From contig NZ_JAGJBY010000001.1 in the NCBI RefSeq assembly GCF_020010905.1, forward strand, positions 3,988,001-4,052,000: a DNA stretch of 64,000 nucleotides. Direction: 5' to 3'. Numbering within the stretch: position 1 is the stretch's first letter; every line of letters begins with the position of its first letter. The DNA comes from Streptomyces acidiscabies (lineage in GTDB: Bacteria > Actinomycetota > Actinomycetes > Streptomycetales > Streptomycetaceae). Under the pieces are notes generated by a model. That model was not told the origin of the DNA. It was given only the letters and a program-made list of their open reading frames with translations, and made no database searches. Below, one piece after another: positions 17,667 to 26,350 of this stretch. Made by a program: the position numbers and the translations under genes.

Positions 17667-18905
17667 TCAGTTGCCGACGCGGCGGCGCAGATCCTGGAAC
17701 GCGGTGTAGTTGGCGATGACCTCGATCCGGCCCGGCGGGCACGCCGCCACCGCCTGGTCGGCCGAGTCGAACACCTGGAAGTGCTGGTTCGCCACTTCGA
17801 GCCGGACGGCGAGGTCGAGCTTGCGGTCGCCGATGACACAGATCGGGTGCCCGGTCAGCTGCGTGTAGTCGACGTCCCACAGCCAGGAGGTGTCCGTGCC
17901 GTCCGCGCCGCGCGCGTTCACCGACAGGATCACCGGCGCCGGTGCAGGATCGATCAGGCTGAACGTCTCCAGCCAGCCCGCCGGGTTCTTCGCCAGCAGC
18001 AGCCGCAGGTCCCGGCCCATGAACTGGACGACGTCGTAGCGTCCGGCGACCGCCTGCACCTGGTACATGCGTTCCAGGGCGACCTGCGGCGGCACCCCGA
18101 ACACGGCGGCGACGGCGGCCGAGGACGCGGCGTTGGCCTTGTTCGCGCGGCCGGGGAGCTGGAGGTGGATCGGCCAGGCGGAGCCGTGCGGGTCGATGAC
18201 GTGGTCACCGGACAGGGCCCAACTCGGCTGCGGGCGGCGGAAACCGCACTCCGCGCAGTACCAGTCGTCGCCGGGCCACTGGAGCACGCCACCGCAGGAC
18301 GGGCAGGACCAGGCGTCGTCCTTCCACATCTGACCCGCCGCGACCCAGATCACGTTGTGCGAGGAGGACGCGGCCCACACCACCAGCGGGTCGTCCGCGT
18401 TGGCGACGACGACCGCCTTCGAACCGCTCAGCCCCTCACGCCACGCCTCCGCCATCATGCGGGTCTCGGCGGCGCGGTCGAGCTGGTCACGGGAGAGGTT
18501 CAGCAGCGCGATGCACTTCGGGTCGGTGTCCCGCGCGACCCCGGCGAGGTACTTCTCGTCGACCTCGATCACGCCGTACCGCGCTTCCGAACCGCCCGCG
18601 AGCGCCGAGGTGATACCGGCCGGCATGTTCGCGCCCAGGGCGTTCGACACGACCGGGCCCGCCGCGCGCAGCGCCTCCGCGATCAGCCGGGTCGTGGTGG
18701 TCTTGCCGTTGGTGGCCGAGACGAGGACGACGTCCAGGTTCTGGGCGAGCCGGGCGAGGAGGTCGGGATCGAGTTTCAGGGCGACCTTGCCGCCGATGAC
18801 CGAACCGCTGCCACGGCCCGCGGCCCGCGATGCCGCGGCGACCGCCTTGCCCGCGGTCACGGCGATCTTGGCCCGCGGCGTGAGCGGGTCCGAGTTGCCT
18901 GCCAT
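17667..18905 (-). CDS. murT: Lipid II isoglutaminyl synthase, Mur ligase-like subunit MurT
   Basis: MurT activates the alpha-carboxylate of D-Glu in lipid II with ATP and amidates it using ammonia from GatD. The 412-residue protein has the Mur ligase P-loop SATNGKTTTTRL (near 73-84), the RDQLDR motif, and a Cys4 zinc ribbon (CPSC...CAEC, around 207-227) typical of MurT. The C-terminal DUF1727 domain, which contacts GatD, follows. The ATG at 18905 (MAGNSDPLTP) is chosen over the upstream frame extension to 18953. A 155-base divergent region separates it from def. Confidence 0.94.
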   Translation of the reverse strand: MAGNSDPLTPRAKIAVTAGKAVAAASRAAGRGSGSVIGGKVALKLDPDLLARLAQNLDVVLVSATNGKTTTTRLIAEALRAAGPVVSNALGANMPAGITSALAGGSEARYGVIEVDEKYLAGVARDTDPKCIALLNLSRDQLDRAAETRMMAEAWREGLSGSKAVVVANADDPLVVWAASSSHNVIWVAAGQMWKDDAWSCPSCGGVLQWPGDDWYCAECGFRRPQPSWALSGDHVIDPHGSAWPIHLQLPGRANKANAASSAAVAAVFGVPPQVALERMYQVQAVAGRYDVVQFMGRDLRLLLAKNPAGWLETFSLIDPAPAPVILSVNARGADGTDTSWLWDVDYTQLTGHPICVIGDRKLDLAVRLEVANQHFQVFDSADQAVAACPPGRIEVIANYTAFQDLRRRVGN

Positions 18906-19060
18906 CAGTCCTCGATCCTCCTTCGTACGCGCCGCGCCTCTGCCTGACGACAACGTGATGGGTGGCCAGCCTATCGAGATCCATTCGCACTCCCGAATCC
19001 CGCCACCGTCTCACGGCTGTTAGACATGCGCGTGTCACAAAGGACCGTACCCTTACGGCC

Positions 19061-19606
19061 ATGCCACACCGCTCCATCCCGGGCACACGGGGCCGAGTCC
19101 GCCCGATCACTTTGCACGGCACCCAGTCCCTCCACACGCCCTGCGAGGAGGTCCCGGCCTTCACCCCCGAACTGGCGTCGTTGGTCGAGGACCTGTTCGC
19201 GACGATGTACGCGGCGCAGGGGGTGGGCCTGGCGGCGAACCAAGTAGGCGAACCTCTACGGGTTTTCGTGTACGACTGCCCGGACGACGAAGACCTCCGC
19301 CACGTGGGCCACATCGTGAACCCCCGAGTAATCAGCGTGGACGGCGTAGTACTCCGAGGCCCGGAAGGCTGCCTATCCCTACCGGGCCTGGAGGCAGGCA
19401 CGGAACGCTACGACGAAACGGTGATCGAGGGCTACACGATGACGGGAGCCCAGATCAGGGTTGAGGGCACAGGCTTCTTCGCAAGATGCCTGCAACATGA
19501 AATGGACCACTTGGAGGGCAGCACTTATGTGGACCGGTTGGAGGGCTGGCGGCGGAAGCGATTGCTGAGACAAGTAAGCAGAGCCTCTTGGAGCAAGGGG
19601 AGTTGA
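19061..19606 (+). CDS. def: Peptide deformylase
   Basis: Peptide deformylase removes the formyl group from initiator Met of new proteins. All three family motifs are present: GVGLAANQVG (motif 1), EGCLSLPG (motif 2, Cys metal ligand) and QHEMDHLEG (motif 3, two His ligands and catalytic Glu). The 181-residue form starts at the ATG at 19061 (MPHRSIPGTRG); the frame remains open upstream, but there it overlaps the divergent murT promoter. The C-terminus (RRKRLLRQVSRASW) is basic. It is one of several def paralogues usual in streptomycetes. Confidence 0.95.
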   Translation: MPHRSIPGTRGRVRPITLHGTQSLHTPCEEVPAFTPELASLVEDLFATMYAAQGVGLAANQVGEPLRVFVYDCPDDEDLRHVGHIVNPRVISVDGVVLRGPEGCLSLPGLEAGTERYDETVIEGYTMTGAQIRVEGTGFFARCLQHEMDHLEGSTYVDRLEGWRRKRLLRQVSRASWSKGS

Positions 19607-19612
19607 CTTACC

Positions 19613-19660
19613 TAGGGGCGCGGGGAACTGCGCGACCAGCCACGAAGTACCCGCACCCCG
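19613..19660 (+). repeat. 3'-end intergenic repeat, copy 3 (short form)
   Basis: TAGGGGCGCGGGGAACTGCG, then CGACCAGCCAC, starts six bases after the def stop, in the 62 bases between convergent def and the TetR gene. The placement fits a role in transcript ends. Confidence 0.8.
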
Positions 19661-19667
19661 CAACGCA

Positions 19668-20288
19668 TCAGAACCCCGGCCCCCCAACCCGGTCTCCCGC
19701 AGCCGCAAGCCGCCCCCACAGAAGATCCGCCAAACACCGCACCAACTCACTCCGCTCACAAGGCCGTTCCCCCAACCACCAATCCCCAGCCGCATGCATC
19801 ATCCCAACAATCCCATGCCCCCACACCCGAGCCACCTGCTGCCCACCAGGCCCCAGATCAAGCCGCTCCTCGATCACCTGAGCCAACTCCTCCCCCATCC
19901 GCTTCAACAGAGGAGCAGAGTGCCGCCCGACATCCCCCTCGGCCGGGTGCATCAAAAACCGATACACCTGAGGCCGAGCCTCGATCGCGGCAAGGTACGT
20001 ATCAAGCGTCGCCTCAACCCGCTCACGCCGCTCAGCAGGAGCATCGAGCGCGGCCCGCAACGAGGCCAACAGCGCATCCGTATGCCGCATGGCAAGAGCC
20101 GCGTACAACCCACCCTTGTCCCCGAAGTGCCGATACAGAATCGGCTTGGTGATCCCCGCCTCAGCGGCGATCGCGTTCATCGAAGCCTGCGGCCCCTCCC
20201 GCAGCACCACCCGATCCGCCGCCTCCAGCAGTTCACGCCGACGACGGTCAGCAGACCTCTGCTGGTCGGTCCGCTGTGTGGTGTCCAT
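19668..20288 (-). CDS. TetR family regulator, divergent to acyl-CoA dehydrogenase
   Basis: This is a 206-residue TetR repressor. The N-terminal HTH occupies residues 15-60, with NAIAAEAGITKPILYRHFGDKGGLY as the recognition part. A helical ligand domain follows. It reads away from the acyl-CoA dehydrogenase gene at 20441, and the shared intergenic region carries two dyads with TTAC/GTAA ends (20358-20369 and 20380-20394). This fits a local repressor that responds to an acyl-CoA or related lipid ligand. The ligand is inference. Confidence 0.9.
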   Translation of the reverse strand: MDTTQRTDQQRSADRRRRELLEAADRVVLREGPQASMNAIAAEAGITKPILYRHFGDKGGLYAALAMRHTDALLASLRAALDAPAERRERVEATLDTYLAAIEARPQVYRFLMHPAEGDVGRHSAPLLKRMGEELAQVIEERLDLGPGGQQVARVWGHGIVGMMHAAGDWWLGERPCERSELVRCLADLLWGRLAAAGDRVGGPGF

Positions 20289-20357
20289 TTCCGCTCCCCT
20301 GTGGTGTTTCGGTCCCGCCTGCGCAAACTAACACCTGCATCCGGAGTTGACTTTTCC

Positions 20358-20394
20358 TACTCGCGAGTAACACACTGGCGTTACCGCTAGTAAC
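20358..20394. promoter_or_regulatory. Paired TetR operator candidates
   Basis: TACTCGCGAGTA (20358-20369) is a perfect 12-base palindrome, and GTTAC...GTAAC (20380-20384 with 20390-20394) is a second dyad around CGCTA. A TTGACT hexamer at 20347-20352 lies just before them. They fall in the divergent gap between the TetR gene and the acyl-CoA dehydrogenase gene. Confidence 0.6.
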
Positions 20395-20440
20395 ATGATG
20401 GTAAGTGTCGCCGTTTGTGCACCGCCGCGCTGGAGGAGTC

Positions 20441-21667
20441 ATGGCCGAGTTCACCATGGAACTCAACGACGAGCAGAAAGAGGTCCGGGACTGGCTCCAC
20501 GGCTTCGCCGCCGACGTCATCCGCCCCGCCGCCGCGGAGTGGGACGAGCGCGAGGAGACCCCCTGGCCGGTGATCCAGGAAGCCGCCAAGGTCGGCATCT
20601 ACTCCCTGGACTTCTACGCCCAGCAGTACTTCGACCCCACCGGCCTCGGCATCCCGATGGCCATGGAGGAACTCTTCTGGGGTGACGCGGGCATCGCCCT
20701 GTCCATCGTCGGCACCGGCCTCGCCGCCGTCGGCGTCCTCGCGAACGGCACCGAGGAACAGATCGGCACCTGGATACCCCAGATGTACGGCGACGCGAAC
20801 GACGTGAAGGTCGCCGCGTTCTGCTCCTCCGAGCCCGACGCCGGTTCCGACGTCGCCTCCATGCGCACGCGTGCCGTGTACGACGAGGCCAAGGACGAGT
20901 GGGTGCTCAACGGTACGAAGACCTGGGCGACCAACGGCGGCATCGCCAACGTCCACGTCGTCGTCGCCGTCGTCGACCCCGACCTCGGCTCCAAGGGCCA
21001 CGCGTCCTTCATCATTCCGCCGGGCACCGAAGGCCTCTCCCAGGGCCAGAAGTTCAAGAAGCACGGCATCCGCGCCTCCCACACCGCCGAGGTCGTCCTC
21101 GACAACGTCCGCGTCCCCGGCTCCTGCCTCCTCGGCGGCAAGGAGAAGCTGGACCAGAGGATCGCTCGCGCGCACGAGAAGGCGAAGAGCGGCGGCGAAC
21201 GTGTGAAGAACGCGGCGATGGCGACGTTCGAGGCGTCCCGGCCCGCCGTCGGCGCCATGGCCGTCGGTACGGCACGTGCCGCGTACGAGGTCGCGCTCGA
21301 CTACGCGAAGACCCGCGAGCAGTTCGGCCGTCCCATCATCGACAACCAGGGCGTGGCCTTCCAACTCGCCGAGATGCGTACGCAGATCGACGCGGCCCGG
21401 CTGCTGGTCTGGCGTGCCTCGTGGATGGCCATCAACGGGAAGCCGTTCACGGCCGCCGAGGGGTCCATGTCGAAGCTGTTCGCCAGCGAGACGGCCAAGA
21501 CGGTCACGGGGCAGGCGATCCAGATACTCGGGGGGAACGGGTACACGCGGGAGTACCCGGTGGAGCGGATGCACCGGGACGCCGCGATCTACACGATCTT
21601 CGAGGGGACGAGCGAGATCCAGAAGCTGGTGATCGCGAGGACCCTCTCCGGGATGAACATCCGCTAA
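20441..21667 (+). CDS. Acyl-CoA dehydrogenase
   Basis: This FAD enzyme introduces a 2,3 double bond into acyl-CoA. The 408-residue product starts at the ATG at 20441, seven bases after GGAGG. Landmarks are FCSSEPDAGSD (FAD region), TWATNGGIAN, the ARTREQFGRPI-like block (YAKTREQFGRPI), and YTREYPVERMHRDA followed by FEGTSEIQ, whose Glu is the catalytic base. Substrate chain length cannot be told. It is under a divergent TetR gene. Its stop overlaps the stop of the convergent cupin gene by four bases, so no terminator fits between them. Confidence 0.92.
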   Translation: MAEFTMELNDEQKEVRDWLHGFAADVIRPAAAEWDEREETPWPVIQEAAKVGIYSLDFYAQQYFDPTGLGIPMAMEELFWGDAGIALSIVGTGLAAVGVLANGTEEQIGTWIPQMYGDANDVKVAAFCSSEPDAGSDVASMRTRAVYDEAKDEWVLNGTKTWATNGGIANVHVVVAVVDPDLGSKGHASFIIPPGTEGLSQGQKFKKHGIRASHTAEVVLDNVRVPGSCLLGGKEKLDQRIARAHEKAKSGGERVKNAAMATFEASRPAVGAMAVGTARAAYEVALDYAKTREQFGRPIIDNQGVAFQLAEMRTQIDAARLLVWRASWMAINGKPFTAAEGSMSKLFASETAKTVTGQAIQILGGNGYTREYPVERMHRDAAIYTIFEGTSEIQKLVIARTLSGMNIR

Positions 21668-22185
21668 CGGTGTTTCAGAGGCGTGAGCTGCTCGATGTCA
21701 TAGCGCCGTCGTAGCTCCTCGATCGCCTCGTGGTCCGGCGGCCCGCCGCTCCCCAGAATCTCCAGCAGCTCCTCGAAGTACCGCTCATGATCTGGGGGCG
21801 GCGACGCCTGGAAGAACATCTTCGCCGGGGTGTCCGTCGGGTTCGCGAACGCGTGCGGGCAGCCCGGGGGTACGACGATGACCGTGCCCGGTGTCGCCCG
21901 GACCACCCTGCCCCCCGAACTCGACTCCCAGCGCTGCCAGTTGTCCGGCGTGCGGATGCGCGGCTCGAAGGCCAGGACGTCCAACTCGCCCTCCAGGACG
22001 TAGAACAGCTCCTCGCTGTGCGTGTGGACGTGCGCGCCCACGTCGAACCCCGGCGGCACCTCCACCTCGAACGTGGACGCCGTCCGCGAGTGCTCCCCGG
22101 TCACCTTGAACGTCACCCGCTGGGCCGGGGTCTGGACGACGCGCCCGTGCCCCGGCGGTACGAGGAGACCCTCGCCGGCCGTCAC
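21664..22185 (-). CDS. Cupin-domain quinone-forming oxygenase of the THN/flaviolin operon
   Basis: This is the third gene of the rppA operon. The GTG at 22185 overlaps the P450 stop (GTGA). The 173-residue product has a double-stranded beta-helix cupin fold with metal-binding motif 1, HVHTHSEELFYVLEGELDV, and motif 2 around VPPGCPHAFANP. In streptomycetes the cupin next to RppA and CYP158A (for example SCO1208 or MomA-like proteins) is linked to oxidation of 1,3,6,8-tetrahydroxynaphthalene to flaviolin. The role here follows from this conserved order; the fold itself is seen in the sequence. Confidence 0.82.
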   Translation of the reverse strand: MTAGEGLLVPPGHGRVVQTPAQRVTFKVTGEHSRTASTFEVEVPPGFDVGAHVHTHSEELFYVLEGELDVLAFEPRIRTPDNWQRWESSSGGRVVRATPGTVIVVPPGCPHAFANPTDTPAKMFFQASPPPDHERYFEELLEILGSGGPPDHEAIEELRRRYDIEQLTPLKHR

Positions 22186-23387
22186 CAGGTCACCGGCAGC
22201 GACTCGGGGCCACGGATCAACGCGCCCTTCCTGAAAGGGACTTGGTCGGCGGGAACCGCCAACTTCAGTCCCGGCAGCCGGTCCAGGAGCGCGTCCACCA
22301 ACAACTCCTCCTCCATGCGCGCCAGCATGTTGCCGGGACAGAAGTGCGGGCCGAACCCGAAGGCCACGTGGGGATTCGGCGAGCGGGAGAAGTCGATCTC
22401 GTCCGGCGAGGGGAACACCGCCGGGTCCCGGTTCGCGGCGAGGTACGACACGTACACCGCGTCCCCCGCCCGGATACGGACCCCCCTGATCTCGACGTCC
22501 TCGGTCGCGATGCGGGAGAGGCCGACGGCGTTGCGGTGGGGGAGCCAGCGCAGCAACTCGTCGATGGCGCGCGGCCGGATCGCCGGGTCGGCGCGCAGTC
22601 GTGCCACCAACTCCGGCCGGGTCAGCAGGAGATGGAACAGCTGGCCGCTGTTGTTCGTGACGGCCTCGCCGCCGATCTGGAGGAGGACGGCGAGCCCGAC
22701 GGCCTCGTCGAGGGTGACGTCCCCGCGCCCCACGGCCGTACCGAGGAGCGAGGCGACGTCCTCGCCGGTGGAGCCCTCGCGCAGGCCGATCAGGTCGGCG
22801 AAGTACGCGCCCATCTCGGCCTTGGCCTTCTCGCTGACCTCGCGGCCGTGCGTGGAGGACAGGATGAGCTGGGTCCAGGTGTGCATGACGTGCCGGTCGG
22901 CGGCGGGGACGCCCATCAGCTCGCAGATCACGGCGATGGGGAACGGCATGAGGACGGCGCCGGTCAGATCGGCGGGCGGGCCCTCGGCGAGCAGCGCGTC
23001 GACCATCTCGTCCAGCATCGCCCGGGACCGGTCCCGGACGCGCTCGACGCCCTTCGCGGTGAACGCGGCGGCCACCGAGCGCCGGATGCGTGTGTGGTCC
23101 GGCGGATCGAGGAAGCCGACCGCGCCGCGCTCGGGGATGAAGTGCGGGGCGAGCCGGGTGACCGGCCGGTCCATGACGGCCTCGCGGCTGAAGCGCGGAT
23201 CGCTGACCGCGAACCGTACGTCGTCCATGCGCGTCACCAGCCACGCCCAGCCCTCGCCGTTCGGCAGCTGGATCCGGGTGACCGGGCCCTCGGCCATCAA
23301 CTCCCGTAGCACCGGGTCGAATTCGGTGCCCTGGAGATCCAGCGCGGGCCACTGCCGTACCGCCTGGGTCAGCGTCTCCTCGGTCAT
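22182..23387 (-). CDS. Cytochrome P450, CYP158A-like biflaviolin synthase
   Basis: This bacterial P450 of 401 residues shows ExxR at Glu277-Arg280 (ELLR) and the heme loop FGFGPHFCPGN with axial ligand Cys350. The I-helix reads LLQIGGEAVTNNSGQ, lacking the usual acid-alcohol (D/E-T) pair, as in CYP158A enzymes. Those enzymes couple two flaviolin molecules oxidatively into biflaviolin pigment. The ATG overlaps the rppA stop (ATGA) and its own stop overlaps the cupin start. The rppA-CYP158-cupin order matches the known pigment operon of S. coelicolor. Confidence 0.9.
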   Translation of the reverse strand: MTEETLTQAVRQWPALDLQGTEFDPVLRELMAEGPVTRIQLPNGEGWAWLVTRMDDVRFAVSDPRFSREAVMDRPVTRLAPHFIPERGAVGFLDPPDHTRIRRSVAAAFTAKGVERVRDRSRAMLDEMVDALLAEGPPADLTGAVLMPFPIAVICELMGVPAADRHVMHTWTQLILSSTHGREVSEKAKAEMGAYFADLIGLREGSTGEDVASLLGTAVGRGDVTLDEAVGLAVLLQIGGEAVTNNSGQLFHLLLTRPELVARLRADPAIRPRAIDELLRWLPHRNAVGLSRIATEDVEIRGVRIRAGDAVYVSYLAANRDPAVFPSPDEIDFSRSPNPHVAFGFGPHFCPGNMLARMEEELLVDALLDRLPGLKLAVPADQVPFRKGALIRGPESLPVTW

Positions 23388-24433
23388 GCGCGGCTCCAGC
23401 GTCCGAGCGCCATCTCGGCGGTGATCCCGGGACCGAACCCGGCGAGCAGACCGCGCGCGCGGTCGGGGGCGCCGCCCTCGTCGAACAGGCGGCGCAGCGC
23501 GTCCAGGACCACGGCGCTCGCGATGTTGCCGTACTCGGTGAGGGTGGCGCGGCTGAAGCGGAAGGCCTCCGGGTCGACCTGGAGGAACTTGCTCAGGTCG
23601 TCCAGGATGCGGGGGCCTCCGGCGTGGACGATGTAGAAGTCCAGGTCGGCCGCGTCCCAGCCGTGCGTGCCGGCCAGCTCCTGGAGGGCCGGGGCGAGGG
23701 GTTCCATCGTCGCCGGGACCCGCTTGTCCAGCAGGAAGTGGAAGCCGGTCGCCCGGACGTCGTACATGATCCACTCCTCGGTCTTCGGGATCAGGTACGA
23801 GCCGTTGCGCTCCAGCGTGATGCCCTCGCCGCCCCGGCCGCGCATGACGGCCGCCGCGATGCCGTCGCCGAACAGGCCGTTGGACAGCAGGGAGCCGATC
23901 GCGAGGTCGGTCGGCTGGTAGCACAGCGAGCAGAACTCGCAGGCCACGATCAGCGCGTTGGCCTGCGGATACGCCGTACAGAAGTCGTGCGCCCGGTTGA
24001 TCGCCGCGCCGCCCGCCGCGCAACCGAGCTGCGCTATCGGTATCTGGCGGGTCGAGGGGTCGAAGTCCATCTCGTTGATCAGCCACGCCGTCAGCGAGGG
24101 CATCATGAACCCCGTGCACGACACGTACAGGATCACGTCGATGTCCGAGGTCAGCAGCTCCGCGTCGTCCAGCGCCCGCTGCACCACGGCAGGCACCCGC
24201 GCTTTCGCCTCCGCGACGTAGACCCGGTTGCGCTCCTCGAACCCCGGGTGCTTCAGCGTCTCCTCGATCGGCTGCACGATGTGCCGCTTCCGGACCCCCG
24301 TGTTCTCGATCAGCCGCAACGCCAACGGCAGTTGAGGATGATCCGCGTGCCGCTCCCGCGCCAGCTCCAGCGTCTCCTCCATCGTGATCACATACTCCGG
24401 CACCGAAACGGAGGGCCTGCACAAAGTAGCCAT
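23384..24433 (-). CDS. rppA: Type III polyketide synthase, 1,3,6,8-tetrahydroxynaphthalene synthase
   Basis: RppA condenses five malonyl-CoA units into THN, the precursor of flaviolin and melanin-like pigments. The 349-residue protein has the chalcone synthase-type triad at the positions known for RppA: Cys138 (AQLGCAAGG), His270 (FYIVHAGGPR) and Asn303 (TEYGNIAS). It also has Cys106 in YVSCTGFMMP. It leads a three-gene operon with P450 and cupin. The pigment is likely exported or polymerised to protect spores or mycelium from UV and oxidants (established for the pathway). Confidence 0.96.
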   Translation of the reverse strand: MATLCRPSVSVPEYVITMEETLELARERHADHPQLPLALRLIENTGVRKRHIVQPIEETLKHPGFEERNRVYVAEAKARVPAVVQRALDDAELLTSDIDVILYVSCTGFMMPSLTAWLINEMDFDPSTRQIPIAQLGCAAGGAAINRAHDFCTAYPQANALIVACEFCSLCYQPTDLAIGSLLSNGLFGDGIAAAVMRGRGGEGITLERNGSYLIPKTEEWIMYDVRATGFHFLLDKRVPATMEPLAPALQELAGTHGWDAADLDFYIVHAGGPRILDDLSKFLQVDPEAFRFSRATLTEYGNIASAVVLDALRRLFDEGGAPDRARGLLAGFGPGITAEMALGRWSRA

Positions 24434-24637
24434 GACCGGATCCTGCTTTCGCCAGGGGATGCTCCCCTCACGATCACTCGGGGACCAGGCGATCTCGCGC
24501 GGAGTTACTCCATTCCAGCGACAAGGGACCTTCGGGGATTCCGGAGACGCGGGGCTCTCGGAGATTCCGGCGGCACGGGCTTTCTGGGCGGGTCTGGCGC
24601 CACGGTGCCCTTTGGACGGGCGGCGAGTGCATGTTTT

Positions 24638-24686
24638 TTAGGGGCGCGGGGAACTGCGCGACCAGCCACGACGAACCCGCACCCGG
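24638..24686 (+). repeat. 3'-end intergenic repeat, copy 4 (short form)
   Basis: TTAGGGGCGCGGGGAACTGC, then GCGACCAGCCAC and GAACCCGCACCCGG, lies 18 bases beyond the stop of the small gene at 24704-24940 (minus strand), in the 270-base gap before the rppA start. The remainder of that gap (24434-24637) should hold the rppA promoter; I see no clear hexamers. Confidence 0.8.
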
Positions 24687-24703
24687 CAACGCTTCAGAAC
24701 CCC

Positions 24704-24940
24704 CTACGACGACCGCCCGCTACTGTGCGCAATGCACGCAACGTCAATCCGGTCGGCCAACTTCGCCAGCTCGATCGTCAGATCGGCCACAGTCTCCTCG
24801 TCCCACCCGGACTCCCCGGCCTCGACAAGGTGCAGCCACCTCCCGCCCAGCGTGCGCAGCAACTTGCTCACATCGGCCGCCGCCACCTGCAGATCCCCCC
24901 GGTCGTCGACGATCAGAGGCAAAGTCACTTCCCGGTTCAC
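24704..24940 (-). CDS. Conserved small actinobacterial protein (DUF6213-like)
   Basis: A 78-residue protein starts at GTG 24940 (product begins MNREVTLPLIVDDRG). The sequence is compact and hydrophilic with no membrane segment, ending IAHSSGRSS. It resembles the DUF6213 family of small streptomycete proteins with conserved DVSKLLRTLGGRWLHLVEAG. Its function is unknown. It lies downstream of, and on the same strand as, the aldehyde dehydrogenase gene (24 bases away), so it may be read from that operon. Confidence 0.75.
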   Translation of the reverse strand: MNREVTLPLIVDDRGDLQVAAADVSKLLRTLGGRWLHLVEAGESGWDEETVADLTIELAKLADRIDVACIAHSSGRSS

Positions 24941-24964
24941 GCCCCGATCGTAACCGCGCAACCG

Positions 24965-26350
24965 TCACACACCGTGCCAAACGGTAGTGATGTTGCAGAA
25001 CTCCCGGATCCCATGCCCGGACAGCTCACGCCCGTACCCGGACCGCTTCACCCCACCGAACGGAAACGCGGGATGCGAAGCGGTCATCCCGTTGAAGAAC
25101 ACCCCACCGGCCTCCAGCTCATCGGCGAACCGCGACACCTCCCCGGAGTCCCGCGTCCACACACTCGAACTCAGCCCGAACGGCGAGTCGTTGGCAACGG
25201 CGACAGCCTCGTCGAGATCCCGCACCCGATACACCACGGCAACCGGCCCGAACGCCTCCTCCCGATGAATCCGCAGCTCCCGCCCCACACCCGCGAGGAC
25301 GGTCGGCGGATAGAACCACCCGTCCCCCTCAGGCCGCACACCCCCGCACAACACCCGCGCCCCACCCCGCACCGCATCCTCGACCAACTCCTCCAGATCG
25401 GCCCGCCCCCGCGCGGTCGCCAGCGGCCCCACCTGCGTCGACTCGTCCAGCGGATCCCCCACCCGCAGCGCCCCCATCCCCGCGACGAACCGCTCGACGA
25501 ACCCCTCGTACACATCCGCATGCACGATGAACCGCTTAGCGGCGATGCACGACTGCCCGTTGTTCTGCACACGCGCGGTCACCGCGACCTCGGCCGCCCG
25601 GTCGAGATCGGCGGACGGCATGACGACGTACGGATCGCTGCCGCCCAGTTCGAGCACGGTCTTCTTCACCATGTCCCCGGCGGTGGACGCGACGGCCCGC
25701 CCCGCAGGCTCGCTCCCCGTGAGAGTCACCGCGCGCACCCGCTCGTCGCGCAGCACCTCGTCCACCCCGCCCGACCCGATCAGCAGCGTCTGGAAACACC
25801 CCTCGGGGAACCCGCCCCGCTGGAACAGGTCCTCCAGATACAGCGCGGTCTGCGGCACGTTCGACGCGTGCTTGAGCAGCCCGACGTTCCCCGCCATCAG
25901 CGCGGGCGCCGCGAACCGGATCACCTGCCACAGCGGGAAGTTCCACGGCATCACCGCGAGCACGGGCCCGAGCGGCCGGTACCGCACGAGGACGCGTACG
26001 CCGCCGGAGTCCCGTACGTCGGCGGTCGACGGCACCTCGTCGGCGAGCAGCGCCGCCGCGTTCCCGGCGTACCAGCGCATCGCCTTCGCGCACTTCGCGG
26101 CCTCGGCGCGGGCCTGGACGACGGGTTTGCCCATCTCGGTCGTCATGACGCGGGCGATGTCGTCGCGGTCCGCGTCGAGCAGGTCGGCGGCGTGGCCGAG
26201 CAGCGTCGCGCGTTCCTCGTACGTCGTCGTGCGGTACGACCGGAACGCGCCCTCCGCCAGCCGCAGCCGCCGTTCCACCTCCTCGGCGTCCATGGGCTGG
26301 TACGTCTTGAGGGTCTCGCCGGTCGCCGGGTTCACCGTCGCGATGGTCAT
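24965..26350 (-). CDS. NAD(P)-dependent succinate-semialdehyde-type aldehyde dehydrogenase
   Basis: This oxidises an aldehyde, probably succinate semialdehyde, to the acid. The 461-residue protein has MPWNFPLWQ (residues 134-142), the coenzyme loop TGSEPAGRAV, catalytic Glu234 in LELGGSDP and nucleophile Cys268 in NNGQSCIAAKRF. The PWNFPLWQ and GQSCIA contexts and the short N-terminus match the GabD1 / YneI-like SSADH clade. The ATG at 26350 overlaps the NUDIX gene stop. Substrate is inferred from clade resemblance. Confidence 0.88.
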   Translation of the reverse strand: MTIATVNPATGETLKTYQPMDAEEVERRLRLAEGAFRSYRTTTYEERATLLGHAADLLDADRDDIARVMTTEMGKPVVQARAEAAKCAKAMRWYAGNAAALLADEVPSTADVRDSGGVRVLVRYRPLGPVLAVMPWNFPLWQVIRFAAPALMAGNVGLLKHASNVPQTALYLEDLFQRGGFPEGCFQTLLIGSGGVDEVLRDERVRAVTLTGSEPAGRAVASTAGDMVKKTVLELGGSDPYVVMPSADLDRAAEVAVTARVQNNGQSCIAAKRFIVHADVYEGFVERFVAGMGALRVGDPLDESTQVGPLATARGRADLEELVEDAVRGGARVLCGGVRPEGDGWFYPPTVLAGVGRELRIHREEAFGPVAVVYRVRDLDEAVAVANDSPFGLSSSVWTRDSGEVSRFADELEAGGVFFNGMTASHPAFPFGGVKRSGYGRELSGHGIREFCNITTVWHGV

